Source: Nitrospirillum sp034653355 (GTDB lineage Bacteria > Pseudomonadota > Alphaproteobacteria > Azospirillales > Azospirillaceae). Taken from it: a DNA stretch of 64,000 nucleotides. This document shows, piece after piece, positions 16,940 to 25,489 of this stretch. A program made the position numbers and the translations under genes. Each line of letters begins with the position of its first letter. The first letter of the stretch is position 1. The stretch is from NCBI RefSeq assembly GCF_034653355.1, contig NZ_JAYEER010000004.1:1364001-1428000 (forward strand). The letters are read 5' to 3'. Under the pieces are notes generated by a model. It did no database searches, was not told the origin of the DNA, and was given only the letters and a program-made list of their open reading frames with translations.

Positions 16940-18808
16940 ATGAGGCGATGGGGTGGTTATGGCGACGGACGGCACAATGGCGGCGAGCGCACAGGCGGCG
17001 AGCGCGTCCCAAACGTTTTCCTCACCCGCCTGATGGTGGCCCTAATCCAGGCGGTGGGGCTTTACCTGCTGGCGGAGGCGGCGACCAAACCGGCGACCTG
17101 GCCCGCGACCGTGCCCGACCTGTTCACGCCCCTGGTCATGGTCGTGTCCCTGGTCCCCCTGCTGATCCTGCTGGGGGTGGGCCAGATCGCCCGGCGGCCG
17201 CTGGCGCTTTGGATCCTGGTCGCGACCGTGATCGTCGCCGGCCTCGGCTATCATGCCGCGGCGCGCTTGCAAAGTTCCCTGCCCGCGACAGGTATGTCCC
17301 AACTGCTCGGAAGCCACTTCGATTTGATGTACGTGGCCGGCGGTCTGTTTATCGCCCATACCTTGGTGGTGGACGCCATCATCGAGCGGCGTTGGCGCCC
17401 CAGCTATCCGCGCCATTTTGACACCGCCTGGAAGCAAGGGGTGCAGGCCGCCCTGACCGTGGTGTTCGTGGCTGTGTTCTGGGGAGTGCTTTATCTCGGC
17501 GCCGGCCTGTTCAATCTGCTGAAGATCACCTTCTTCGAGCGGCTGATCCAACACGACTGGTTCGCCATCCCCGCCACCACCCTGGCCATCGCCGGCGCCG
17601 TGCACATCACCGATGTGCAGCCCGCCCTGATCCGGGGTGCGCGCGCCCTGGCGCTCACCCTATTCTCCTGGTTGCTGCCGCTGCTGGTGATCATCGTCGT
17701 GGGTTTCCTTGGCAGCCTGCCCTTCCTGTCCCTGCAACCGTTATGGCAGACCCATTTCGCCACCCGTCTGCTCATCATGGCGGCGATACTGCTGATCTTC
17801 CTGATCAACTGCTGCTACCAGGATGGTGCGATGGAGCGCACCACCATCGCCGCCAAGCGCTGGGCCGGCACCGTGGGAGCGCTCGCGCTGCTGCCCCTGG
17901 TGGCGCTGGCCGCCTGGGGGCTGGGCTTGCGGGTCGGACAATACGGCTGGAGCGTGCAGCGCGTGGTGGCGGCGGCCTTCATCCTGGTCCTGGCCGTCTA
18001 CACCGCCGGCTACGTCCTCGCCGTGGTGCGCGCGCCCAATCCACGCGGAGCCCAGTGGCTGCGTTTGCTGGAGATCACCAACCATGTCTCCGCCCATTTG
18101 GTATTGATCCTGCTGCTGGCCCTGCTGACGCCTGTCGCCGATCCCGCCCGGCTGATGGTGGCCGACCAGATGGCCCGCCTGCGGGCAGGCATCCTGCCCC
18201 CTGAGAAACTGGATCTGGTCGCCTTACGCTACGATGGTGCCCGTTGGGGCCAGGCGGCGGTGGAATCCTTGCGCACCGCGACCGACAGCCGCTGGAGCGC
18301 GGACCAACAGGCGACCTTGCATGCCAACGCTACCACCGTGCTGAGCAAGCAAAACCGCTACCAAACGCAGGCACCCCTACAGCAACCACGATCACCGGCC
18401 GACCTGATACGCACCCTGAAGGTCTATCCAGCGGGACGGCCCCTGCCCCCGGGATTCGTGGATGCTTACTTGGCAAGCGATCGCGCACGAAATGGCAATG
18501 GATGCACCCCCGCCGATAAAGAGCCCTGCAACGCTTTCCTGATCACGCTGCGGCCGGATCTGCCGGAAGCGATCATCATGCAGGACAGCAACTTCAGCGG
18601 CGTGCTGTATCAGCAGGATGAAGCCGGCGCTTGGCATCTCACCGGCCATCTCGACCTCGGCTCTTGGCCCGGCTGCGCGGCCGTGCGCGACGCCCTGCAG
18701 AAAGGCCAGATTACCACGACGCCGCACGCCTGGCCGGACCTCATCGCCGGCGGCGTCCGGCTGACCATCATGCCACCGAACGACCATTGCCCGGGGGAGC
18801 GGCCATAA
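16940..18808 (+). CDS. DUF4153-type polytopic membrane protein
   Basis: A 622-aa protein with roughly ten hydrophobic segments over residues ~25-410 (for example LFTPLVMVVSLVPLLILLG), and a C-terminal ~200-residue soluble part. The long hydrophobic domain with RW-rich loops resembles the DUF4153 family; no activity is known. The soluble tail has paired Cys residues (NGCTPADKEPCNAF; WPGC; DHCPG) compatible with an exported domain. The start at ATG 16940 is uncertain; no clear Shine-Dalgarno sequence. Confidence 0.75.
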   Translation: MRRWGGYGDGRHNGGERTGGERVPNVFLTRLMVALIQAVGLYLLAEAATKPATWPATVPDLFTPLVMVVSLVPLLILLGVGQIARRPLALWILVATVIVAGLGYHAAARLQSSLPATGMSQLLGSHFDLMYVAGGLFIAHTLVVDAIIERRWRPSYPRHFDTAWKQGVQAALTVVFVAVFWGVLYLGAGLFNLLKITFFERLIQHDWFAIPATTLAIAGAVHITDVQPALIRGARALALTLFSWLLPLLVIIVVGFLGSLPFLSLQPLWQTHFATRLLIMAAILLIFLINCCYQDGAMERTTIAAKRWAGTVGALALLPLVALAAWGLGLRVGQYGWSVQRVVAAAFILVLAVYTAGYVLAVVRAPNPRGAQWLRLLEITNHVSAHLVLILLLALLTPVADPARLMVADQMARLRAGILPPEKLDLVALRYDGARWGQAAVESLRTATDSRWSADQQATLHANATTVLSKQNRYQTQAPLQQPRSPADLIRTLKVYPAGRPLPPGFVDAYLASDRARNGNGCTPADKEPCNAFLITLRPDLPEAIIMQDSNFSGVLYQQDEAGAWHLTGHLDLGSWPGCAAVRDALQKGQITTTPHAWPDLIAGGVRLTIMPPNDHCPGERP

Positions 18809-18878
18809 AGGCCGAGCCCCTGGCCCCCCCGTCGCCGGCCCGCTTTTTGAATAAGGGACGGAAACCGAGGAGGCAACG

Positions 18879-18974
18879 CTGCGCAATATCGACTTCAGCT
18901 CCTGGCAGAACGTCATCGTCACCCTGCCGGGCCTGGCGCTGGTCACCCTGATCGGCGTGGGCATCCGGCTGGTG
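18879..18974 (+). pseudogene. 5' fragment of a small membrane-protein gene, cut at a tRNA-like repeat
   Basis: GAGGAGG is followed by a frame reading LRNIDFSSWQNVIVTLPG and then a hydrophobic helix (LALVTLIGVGIRLV). No ATG is present; a CTG stands at the expected place. The reading breaks off exactly where the 3' end of a tRNA-Ser begins (18972), after which the translation is meaningless. It looks like the first ~32 codons of a larger gene separated from its remainder by recombination. Identity of the parent gene is not established. Confidence 0.5.
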
Positions 18975-18997
18975 GGTTCGAATCCCACCCCATCCGC
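18972..18997 (+). repeat. 26-bp copy of tRNA-Ser 3' end (att-like)
   Basis: Identical to the T-arm and acceptor 3' strand of the tRNA-Ser gene at 31078-31165 (its 31080-31105), but in the opposite orientation. No 5' half of a tRNA is present here and CCA is not encoded. Such 3'-end copies are usually left by integrase-mediated insertion at tRNA genes. Confidence 0.75.
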
Positions 18998-19069
18998 AAC
19001 CTTCCATTTCCACGCCTCTCTATCCAGCCACCGTCGCGGAACATGCGGTGGCTCTCCAGGCCGTGGGCA

Positions 19070-19453
19070 TTATATATCGGCGAGTTGCCCCTCATAACGC
19101 AGCGACCAATCCCGCAGCGCCGCGAACGTGGGCATGAGATCGACGCCGGCCTGGGACAGTTCATACTCCACGCGCGGCGGGACTTCGGCATGAGCATGGC
19201 GGATCACGATGCCATTTCGCTCAAGGTCGCGTAGCTGCTCGGTCAGCATGTGCTGCGTGATGCCCGGCAGCATGCGACGCAGTTCGCCAAACCGGCGTGG
19301 ACCGATGATGAGACTGCACACGATCTCGATTTTCCACTTGCCGGTGATCGCCCGGATCGCGCGCTGGAAGCGCATGACGTCGATCGGCTCCGGCCCTGTG
19401 CATCCATCGCAGTCGTCCCCGTAGCTGCGTGGTCCAATAGTCTGTTTTTCCAT
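19070..19453 (-). CDS. HxlR-family transcriptional regulator
   Basis: A 127-aa winged-helix protein with the HxlR pattern AIRAITGKWKIEIVCSLIIGPRRFGELRRMLPGITQHMLTEQLR, then wing residues PPRVEYELSQAG. Near the N-terminus DDCDGC supplies two close Cys residues, possibly a redox or electrophile sensor. ATG 19453 has AGGA 6 nt upstream. It is divergent from the SDR at 19544, which it presumably regulates. Confidence 0.9.
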   Translation of the reverse strand: MEKQTIGPRSYGDDCDGCTGPEPIDVMRFQRAIRAITGKWKIEIVCSLIIGPRRFGELRRMLPGITQHMLTEQLRDLERNGIVIRHAHAEVPPRVEYELSQAGVDLMPTFAALRDWSLRYEGQLADI

Positions 19454-19543
19454 ACTAAGTCCTGAAATCCATCCTACTTGCCCTCCTGATGTTAGCACTC
19501 GAAATTCGTGTTCAGCGAAGCATCGGAAGGCAAGGCTAATAAT

Positions 19544-20569
19544 ATGGGCGTTGTATTGGTGACAGGTGGATCAGGATTTGTGGCAAGCCATGTGATTCTG
19601 AAACTCCTGAGCGATGGTCATGAGGTTCGTACGACGGTGCGCAGCGGCAGCCGGGAGCGGCTGGTGCGGGAGATGCTCCGAAACGGTGGGCAAGAGCCCG
19701 ATGATCAGCTCCGGTTTTTCGAGGCTGATCTCACGCGGGACGAAGGATGGGCCACGGCGGTAGCCGATTGCGACTATGTGCTCCATGTCGCATCCCCTTT
19801 CCCGAGCGGAGTGCCAAAGGACGAAAACGAGCTGATCGTTCCCGCCCGGGACGGCACCTTGCGCGTCCTCCGCGCCGCACGCGACGCCGGTGTGCGCCGG
19901 GTCGTGATGACCTCGTCTTTCGCTGCGGTCGGCTACGGCAGACAGCATCGGGCGGGCGCATACACTGAAGAGGACTGGACCGAACCCGACGCGCCGAACC
20001 CACCCTACATCAAGTCCAAGGCCATTGCCGAACGCACCGCCTGGGACTTTATGGACCGTGAAGGCGGTGCGCTGGAACTCAGCGTCATCAATCCGGTCGG
20101 CATCTTCGGCCCGGCCCTCGGCCGCGACTATTCCTCGTCGATTGCGCTGATCAAAGCGATGCTGGATGGCGCTATGCCGGGTTTGCCCGACGTGTATTTC
20201 GGCGTGGTCGATGTGCGCGACGTGGCCGATCTGCACCTGCGCGCCATGACCCACCCGCAAGCCGCCGGGCAGCGCTTCATCGGCGTCGCCGGGCCATCGC
20301 TGGCGCTGGCGGATGTGGCCGATATCCTACGTGCGCGCCTTGGACCGGCGGCAAGCCGGGTGCCGACCCGAAAGCTCCCGAGTTGGAAGGTGCGATTACT
20401 CGCACCATTCAGCAAACAGGCGCGCGCGACGGTGCCCAACCTGGGCAAGCAGCGCCAGTCCAGCAATGCCAAGGCACGGCAGATGCTGGGTTGGTCGCCG
20501 CGCTCAAGCGAGGAAGCGATACTGGCTTCCGCACGGAGCCTGATCGATCTGCAGGAGGCGTCAAAATGA
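19544..20569 (+). CDS. Extended SDR, dihydroflavonol-reductase-like epimerase/reductase
   Basis: A 341-aa NAD(P)-dependent extended short-chain dehydrogenase. It has the N-terminal Rossmann motif VTGGSGFVASH, Arg residues downstream (TTVRSGSRER) suggesting NADPH preference, VVMTSSFAAVGYG, and the catalytic YIKSK (YxxxK). The substrate is unknown; such enzymes reduce aldehydes or flavonoid-like ketones. The start ATG 19544 follows AAGGC. Its stop overlaps a short start codon at 20566. It is about half-identical to the SDR at 21662. Confidence 0.88.
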   Translation: MGVVLVTGGSGFVASHVILKLLSDGHEVRTTVRSGSRERLVREMLRNGGQEPDDQLRFFEADLTRDEGWATAVADCDYVLHVASPFPSGVPKDENELIVPARDGTLRVLRAARDAGVRRVVMTSSFAAVGYGRQHRAGAYTEEDWTEPDAPNPPYIKSKAIAERTAWDFMDREGGALELSVINPVGIFGPALGRDYSSSIALIKAMLDGAMPGLPDVYFGVVDVRDVADLHLRAMTHPQAAGQRFIGVAGPSLALADVADILRARLGPAASRVPTRKLPSWKVRLLAPFSKQARATVPNLGKQRQSSNAKARQMLGWSPRSSEEAILASARSLIDLQEASK

Positions 20570-20631
20570 GCGACGCGATGCTTGCCCCGCTCGCGGAGAG
20601 TCCCGATGAACCTCGCTGGCACCGTGCCTAA
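20566..20631 (+). pseudogene. 21-codon remnant coupled to the SDR
   Basis: ATGA overlap with the SDR stop opens a frame starting MSDAMLAPLAESPDEPRWHR that ends after 21 codons, just where the oppositely oriented AraC gene ends. It has the start context of a second operon gene but no body. I read it as a truncated downstream gene; a genuine tiny peptide is less likely. Confidence 0.35.
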
Positions 20632-21554
20632 GCGGGGATGCGGACGGCATCCCGATAGGCCTTGGGCGAGTTGCCCGTCACGCGCTTGAAGGCGGTGCTG
20701 AACGCGCTCTCGGAGGTGTAGCCCAGTGATTGGCCGATGACCGCCACGGGGGTGGCGCCCTCCCGCAAGGCCCGTTCGGCGAGACGCATGCGCCATTCCG
20801 TCAGGTAGGTCAGCGGCGCCACGCCCGCGACTGCCTTGAAATGGAAGGCGAACGTCGTTCGCGACATGGCGCACGCCTTGGCGAGATCATCCAGATGCCA
20901 GGCGCGGCAGGGATCGTCATGCATCAGCCGCAGGGCCGGCGCGATGCGCGGGTCGCCCAGCGCCCGCAGCCACCCGGCCGGCATCGAACCGGCCGTCTGG
21001 AGATGGGCCCGCAGGATCTGGATGAACAGCAACTGGGCCAGTTGCGCCGACACCAGCTGCGTGCCCGGCAAATCGGCGGCCCGCCGCTCTTCAACCAGCT
21101 GGTCCAGCAGCCAGCGGAAAGCCGTCGCCTGCGGTGACGCCGCCGGCACGTGGATCCACGGCGGCAGGACATCCGCCAGCAACCGGCCACTGGCCGGGTC
21201 AAGCAGGACGTGGCCACCGATATGGGCGAAATCGCCGCCGTCGCCCAATACCCACATCGGCCCGCCGGCGCCGGAAAACAGGCGCATGGCGTCGACAGGC
21301 GCAAGGTCCGGGTCGCTGGCCAGCACGAAGGACCGCTTCGCCGACAGGAGGCCCACGTCCCCGGTTTCAAAATGAATCGGCGCCGCCTCGCCCTCAATGC
21401 GGACCCAGCACCGGCCCTTCACGATAGCGAAGAATTTAACCTTGTCGGGTGCCGGAAAGCGGATGGCCCATGAGCCACCCGCCGTGAACCCCCCGGTCAC
21501 CAGCAATTCCGCCTTCGTGAATTTCAGGATGTCGGAGAAGGGGTCGGCACTCAT
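20628..21554 (-). CDS. AraC-family regulator with N-terminal cupin
   Basis: A 308-aa regulator. Residues ~1-170 resemble the cupin-type ligand domain found in regulators next to oxidoreductases (IRFPAPDKVKFFAIVKG, FETGDVGLLS). The C-terminal ~100 residues hold two HTH motifs (LDDLAKACAMSRTTFAFHFKAVAG and AVIGQSLGYTSESAFSTAFKRVTG). The start is taken as ATG 21554 (MSADPFSD); TTG/ATG upstream codons exist. It is divergent from the SDR at 21662. Confidence 0.9.
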   Translation of the reverse strand: MSADPFSDILKFTKAELLVTGGFTAGGSWAIRFPAPDKVKFFAIVKGRCWVRIEGEAAPIHFETGDVGLLSAKRSFVLASDPDLAPVDAMRLFSGAGGPMWVLGDGGDFAHIGGHVLLDPASGRLLADVLPPWIHVPAASPQATAFRWLLDQLVEERRAADLPGTQLVSAQLAQLLFIQILRAHLQTAGSMPAGWLRALGDPRIAPALRLMHDDPCRAWHLDDLAKACAMSRTTFAFHFKAVAGVAPLTYLTEWRMRLAERALREGATPVAVIGQSLGYTSESAFSTAFKRVTGNSPKAYRDAVRIPA

Positions 21555-21661
21555 TTCCGTACTATCGCGAAAGCAATGCGGACTTTCAAGCATTCACAGT
21601 CCGGGAACCCCACCTTACTTTCAGGACACTTCATCAAATGGCCTGCACTCGGGGAATCGAT

Positions 21662-22705
21662 ATGAACGATCAATTGGTCCTTGTGACCGGCGGAACGGGT
21701 TTCATCGCGCAGCATTGCATCCTGGCGCTGCTGAATGCCGGATATCGCGTGCGAACCACCGTCCGGTCGCTGTCACGGGAAGCCGAGGTGCGCGCCAACC
21801 TCAAAACCGGGGGGGCTGAGCCGGGGGACCGCCTCTCCTTCGTCACCGCCGATCTCACCGCCGACCAGGGCTGGGCGCAGGCCGCCGCCGGCTGCACCTA
21901 CGTCCTGCATGGCGCCTCACCGACACCGACGGGTGAGCAGGTCAGCGAGCAGGATTGGATCAAGCCGGCGGTCGAGGGCAATCTGCGGGTCCTGCGCGCC
22001 GCGCGGGACGCCGGGGTCAGGCGGGTGGTGCTGACCTCCGCCTTTGGCGCGATCTGCGCCGGTCATCCACGGATGACCAGGCCGTTCAACGAGACGGACT
22101 GGAGCGACCTGACGGGTACCGTCTGGCCGTACCAGAAATCGAAGACCCTGGCCGAACGGGCGGCCTGGGATTTCATCGCGCGGGAGGGGGGCGGCCTGGA
22201 ACTGTCTGCCGTGAATCCGACCGCCGTCCTCGGCCCCGTGCTGGGCGCCGATTATTCCCACTCCATCGGCCTGATCCGGAACATGATGAACGGGCAGCCC
22301 GGATGCCCGAAGCTCAATTGCGGGGTCGTCGACGTGCGGGATGTGGCGGACCTGCACCTGCGCGCCATGACCCATGCCGCCGCCAACGGCGAGCGCTTCC
22401 TGGCGATATCCGGTGAAAGCCTGTGGATGATCGATATCGCCAGGGTGCTGCGGCGGCGCCTGGGGACCGCCGCCGTCAAGGTGCCGACACGGGTGCTGCC
22501 CAACTGGCTGGTCCGCCTGATCAGCCTGAAAAATCCGGTCATGAAGGGCGCGGTCACCCTGCTGGGCGTCAACCTGAACGCCACCAGTGAAAAGGCGATA
22601 CGATTGTTGGGCTGGACGCCCCGCCCCGCTGAGGAAGCCATCGTCGCGACCGCCGAAAGCCTGATCCGGCTGGGCCTGCTTCCCGGATCGAAACAGGCGG
22701 CGTAG
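21662..22705 (+). CDS. Extended SDR, dihydroflavonol-reductase-like (second copy)
   Basis: A 347-aa NAD(P)-dependent extended SDR with VTGGTGFIAQH, TTVRSLSRE, VVLTSAFGAI and the catalytic YQKSK. Domain order, the GVVDVRDVADLHLRAMTH block and the C-terminus match the protein at 19544, so the two arose by duplication or share a recent ancestor. ATG 21662 has GGGGAATCGAT upstream. The AraC gene at 21554 is divergent and probably its regulator. Confidence 0.88.
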   Translation: MNDQLVLVTGGTGFIAQHCILALLNAGYRVRTTVRSLSREAEVRANLKTGGAEPGDRLSFVTADLTADQGWAQAAAGCTYVLHGASPTPTGEQVSEQDWIKPAVEGNLRVLRAARDAGVRRVVLTSAFGAICAGHPRMTRPFNETDWSDLTGTVWPYQKSKTLAERAAWDFIAREGGGLELSAVNPTAVLGPVLGADYSHSIGLIRNMMNGQPGCPKLNCGVVDVRDVADLHLRAMTHAAANGERFLAISGESLWMIDIARVLRRRLGTAAVKVPTRVLPNWLVRLISLKNPVMKGAVTLLGVNLNATSEKAIRLLGWTPRPAEEAIVATAESLIRLGLLPGSKQAA

Positions 22706-22745
22706 GGGTGGAAGCGGGCCGCCCCACCCCCGCGCCCTACCCGCG

Positions 22746-23642
22746 TCAGTGACCGGACAGTTCCAGCCGCTCCAGGTCGCTGGTCAGGCTGGGCCCGGCG
22801 GGGCGCCAGCCCAGCACCTCGCGCGTCCAGGCGCTGGAGGCCGGCATGTCGAGGCCGGCGAACATGGCCAGCCAGCCGAAATGGGCTGGCGCCTCCTCCC
22901 CGGGGATGGATTTGACGGGCAGGCCCAGCCGGCGGCCGATGGCCGACACGATGTCGCGTATCGCCACGCCCTCCTCCGCCACCGCGTGGTACTTCGCGTT
23001 GGGCTCGGCCCGCTCCACCACCAGCCGGTACAACCGCGCGACGTCCAGCACATGGGCGGACGGCCAACGGTTCAGGCCCTCACCGACATACACGCATTCC
23101 CCCTTCTGCCGGAACATGCCGATCAAGGGGGTGATCAGACCTTGGGTGACCGGGTCGTGCACCTGTGGCAGGCGCACCACCGACACGTTGATCCCCTCCG
23201 CCGCCAGGGCGGCGGCCGCTTCCTCCGACGCGGCGCGGGGGTGGACGTTCGAGCCGACGATGGCGTTGCCCTCCTTCGCCGGCTCGCCCGGCACGGTGTT
23301 GGCGATGGGGGTGCCGGAGGTGATGACCAGGGGATGGTCGGTGCCGGCCAGGGCCGAGCCCAGGGCCCGGATCACCCGGCGGTCATCCTCGCAGTTGGCC
23401 ACGAAGCGGGAGAAGTCGTGGTTGAAGGCCAGATGGATGACGCCGTCGCATTGGGCGGCCCCCCGGATGAGACTGTCCTCATCCTCCAGTGATCCCCGAT
23501 GGACCTCGGCGCCGGCCGCAGCCAGGGCGGCGGCCTTCTCCTCCGAACGGCAAAGGCCCAGCACCTGATGGCCGGCCGCGATCAAGTCCTTCACCACGGC
23601 CGAACCGATGTTGCCGGTAGCACCCGTCACGAAAACACGCAT
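22746..23642 (-). CDS. NmrA/SDR-like NAD(P)-binding protein
   Basis: A 298-aa atypical SDR beginning MRVFVTGATGNIGSAVV, with GLCRSEEKAAALAAAGAEVHRGSL and the C-terminal GEEAPAHFGWLAMFAGLD. It lacks an obvious YxxxK. Very close in sequence to the neighbouring protein at 23660, with the same N-terminal 40 residues almost unchanged. It follows that gene by 17 nt and is probably co-transcribed. Substrate not known. Confidence 0.85.
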   Translation of the reverse strand: MRVFVTGATGNIGSAVVKDLIAAGHQVLGLCRSEEKAAALAAAGAEVHRGSLEDEDSLIRGAAQCDGVIHLAFNHDFSRFVANCEDDRRVIRALGSALAGTDHPLVITSGTPIANTVPGEPAKEGNAIVGSNVHPRAASEEAAAALAAEGINVSVVRLPQVHDPVTQGLITPLIGMFRQKGECVYVGEGLNRWPSAHVLDVARLYRLVVERAEPNAKYHAVAEEGVAIRDIVSAIGRRLGLPVKSIPGEEAPAHFGWLAMFAGLDMPASSAWTREVLGWRPAGPSLTSDLERLELSGH

Positions 23643-23659
23643 GATCTGATATCCCTGTT

Positions 23660-24553
23660 TCAAGCGGCGAAGTACGCCGGGTGGTCGAGGTCGGCCAGCA
23701 GGCCGGGCTGTGTCGGGGCCCAGCCCAGCAGCGCCCGGGTCGCGGTGCTGGAAGCGGGGCAATCGACGGCGGCGAAGCGGGCGAACCAGCCGAAATGCTC
23801 CGCCGCCGCCGCCTCCGTGTGCGAGACGACGGGCACGCCCAGGCGCCGGCCGATGATTTCGGCGATCGCCTTGAACGCCACCCCTTCATCCGCCACGGCG
23901 TGGAAGGGGCCGCCCTCGGCCCCCCGCTCCAGCGCCAGGCGGAAGACGCGGGCCGCATCGACGCGATGCACGGCCGGCCAACGGTTCAGGCCCTCGCCCA
24001 CGTAGGGGGAGACGCCCTTTTCGCGCGCCAGCTGGATCAGGCGCGGAACGAAGCCATGATCGCCGTGGCCGTGGACCGAAGGGGCCAGCCGTACGGCCGT
24101 CACCCGCACGCCGCTGGCCCTCAGCGCCGCCGCGGCCGCCTCCGGATTGCGGGGGAAGGCCTCGGACTCCGGCCGGGTTGGGGTCTGCTCCGTGGCCAGG
24201 GTCCCCGGCGCCAGCAGGGCGACACCCGAGGTGACGACCAGTGGCCGGTCGCTGCCCACCAGCACCTCGCCGATGGCGGCGATGGCGCGCCGCTCATCCG
24301 CGCCATTCTGCGCGAAGTTGGTGAAGTCGTGGTTGAAGGCCAGGTGGATGACGCCGTCGGCCTGTTCGGCGCCGCGCTTCAGGCTTTCCAGGTCTTGCAG
24401 GCTGCCATGATGAACTTCGGCGCCGGCCGCGGCCAAGGCGGCCTCCTTGTCGGGCGCGCGGCATAGGCCCAGCACCTGGTGCCCCGCCGCAATCAGGTCG
24501 GCCACCACGGCGGCGCCGACCCATCCCGTGGCACCTGTCACGAATACACGCAT
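23660..24553 (-). CDS. NmrA/SDR-like NAD(P)-binding protein (tandem paralogue)
   Basis: A 297-aa atypical SDR beginning MRVFVTGATGWVGAAVV, with GVIHLAFNHDFTNFAQN and GEGLNRWPAVHRVDAARVF. These features are shared with the gene just downstream, so this is a tandem duplication. ATG 24553 has GGAG about 9 nt upstream. It is divergent from the XRE regulator at 24635; the 80-nt gap should hold both promoters. It may act on small carbonyl compounds, which is inference only. Confidence 0.87.
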   Translation of the reverse strand: MRVFVTGATGWVGAAVVADLIAAGHQVLGLCRAPDKEAALAAAGAEVHHGSLQDLESLKRGAEQADGVIHLAFNHDFTNFAQNGADERRAIAAIGEVLVGSDRPLVVTSGVALLAPGTLATEQTPTRPESEAFPRNPEAAAAALRASGVRVTAVRLAPSVHGHGDHGFVPRLIQLAREKGVSPYVGEGLNRWPAVHRVDAARVFRLALERGAEGGPFHAVADEGVAFKAIAEIIGRRLGVPVVSHTEAAAAEHFGWFARFAAVDCPASSTATRALLGWAPTQPGLLADLDHPAYFAA

Positions 24554-24634
24554 CTGCGTCGTCTCCAAGTTTCGCTGAAGACAACTCTCGACGCCCGCTC
24601 TATCCTGGTAAAGTAGTGACCTTATCATAGTAAA

Positions 24635-25489
24635 ATGGCTAACAGGATGAGCGAGCCACTGACCGCCGACAGTCCGGGTGACAACAAGCTGGGTGACTAC
24701 CTGCGCGACCGGCGCACCAAGCTGGACCCCGCCGCCCTGGGCTTCCCGGCAGAGCGACGGCGCACCGCCGGCCTGCGGCGGGAGGAAGTGGCCCAGCGCG
24801 CCAACATCAGCCCCACCTGGTATACTTGGCTCGAGCAAGGCCGGGGCGGCGCCCCTTCCGCCGATGTGCTGGACCGCATCGCCCGCGCCCTGATGCTGAC
24901 GGAGGCGGAGCGGGAGCATCTGTTCCTGCTGGGCCTGGGCCGCCCGCCCGAGGTGCGTTATCGCCGAAACGACAGCGTAACGCCCCGCCTGCAACGCGTG
25001 CTGAACGCGCTGGACCCCAGCCCCGCCCTGATCCGCACGGCCACCTGGGATGTGGTGGCCTGGAACCGGGCGGCCACCGTCATGCTGACGGATTACGGCG
25101 CGCTGCCGCCGGAGCGGCGCAACATCCTGCGCATCCTTTTCCTGGACCCGCGCGCCCGCGCCGTGCAGTACGACTGGGAAAGCGTGGCGCGTTTCGTCCT
25201 GGGCGCCTTCCGTATCGACGCCGCACGGGCGGGCGCCGCCGCCGAGGTGGAGCCGCTGGTGGAGGAACTGTGCCGCCTCAGCCCCGAGTTCGCCACCCTG
25301 TGGCGCGAGAATGGGGTTGTCAGCGCGCCGCATGAGGCGGTGAAGCACATCCGCCATCCCGTCATCGGCCCCCTCGCCTTCGAATACACGGCCTTTGCGG
25401 TGGATGGCCGGACGGACCTCACCATGACGGTCTACAACCCCGCCACGGCGGAGGACGCCCAGCGCATCCAATCGCTGATGCGGTCGTGA
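24635..25489 (+). CDS. XRE-family regulator with MmyB-like ligand domain
   Basis: A 284-aa protein with an N-terminal Cro/CI-type HTH (LGDYLRDRRTKL through RREEVAQRANISPTWYTWLEQGR) and a C-terminal PAS-like MmyB ligand domain (TWDVVAWNRAA, ILRILFLDPRARAVQYDW). This family typically sits divergent to SDR genes and responds to fatty-acid-like ligands. ATG 24635 or 24647 may be used. Its stop is immediately next to the convergent MFS gene. Confidence 0.9.
   Translation: MANRMSEPLTADSPGDNKLGDYLRDRRTKLDPAALGFPAERRRTAGLRREEVAQRANISPTWYTWLEQGRGGAPSADVLDRIARALMLTEAEREHLFLLGLGRPPEVRYRRNDSVTPRLQRVLNALDPSPALIRTATWDVVAWNRAATVMLTDYGALPPERRNILRILFLDPRARAVQYDWESVARFVLGAFRIDAARAGAAAEVEPLVEELCRLSPEFATLWRENGVVSAPHEAVKHIRHPVIGPLAFEYTAFAVDGRTDLTMTVYNPATAEDAQRIQSLMRS

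Noticed and set aside
19455..21640. GTCCTGAAA shared by the two SDR control regions
   Set aside because: Only nine bases, opposite orientation and different regulator families; too weak to call a shared operator.
24554..25471. N-terminal extension of the second NmrA-like gene to 25471
   Set aside because: The extension is antisense to the XRE regulator. The MRVFVTGATG start at 24553 with GGAG upstream is clear.
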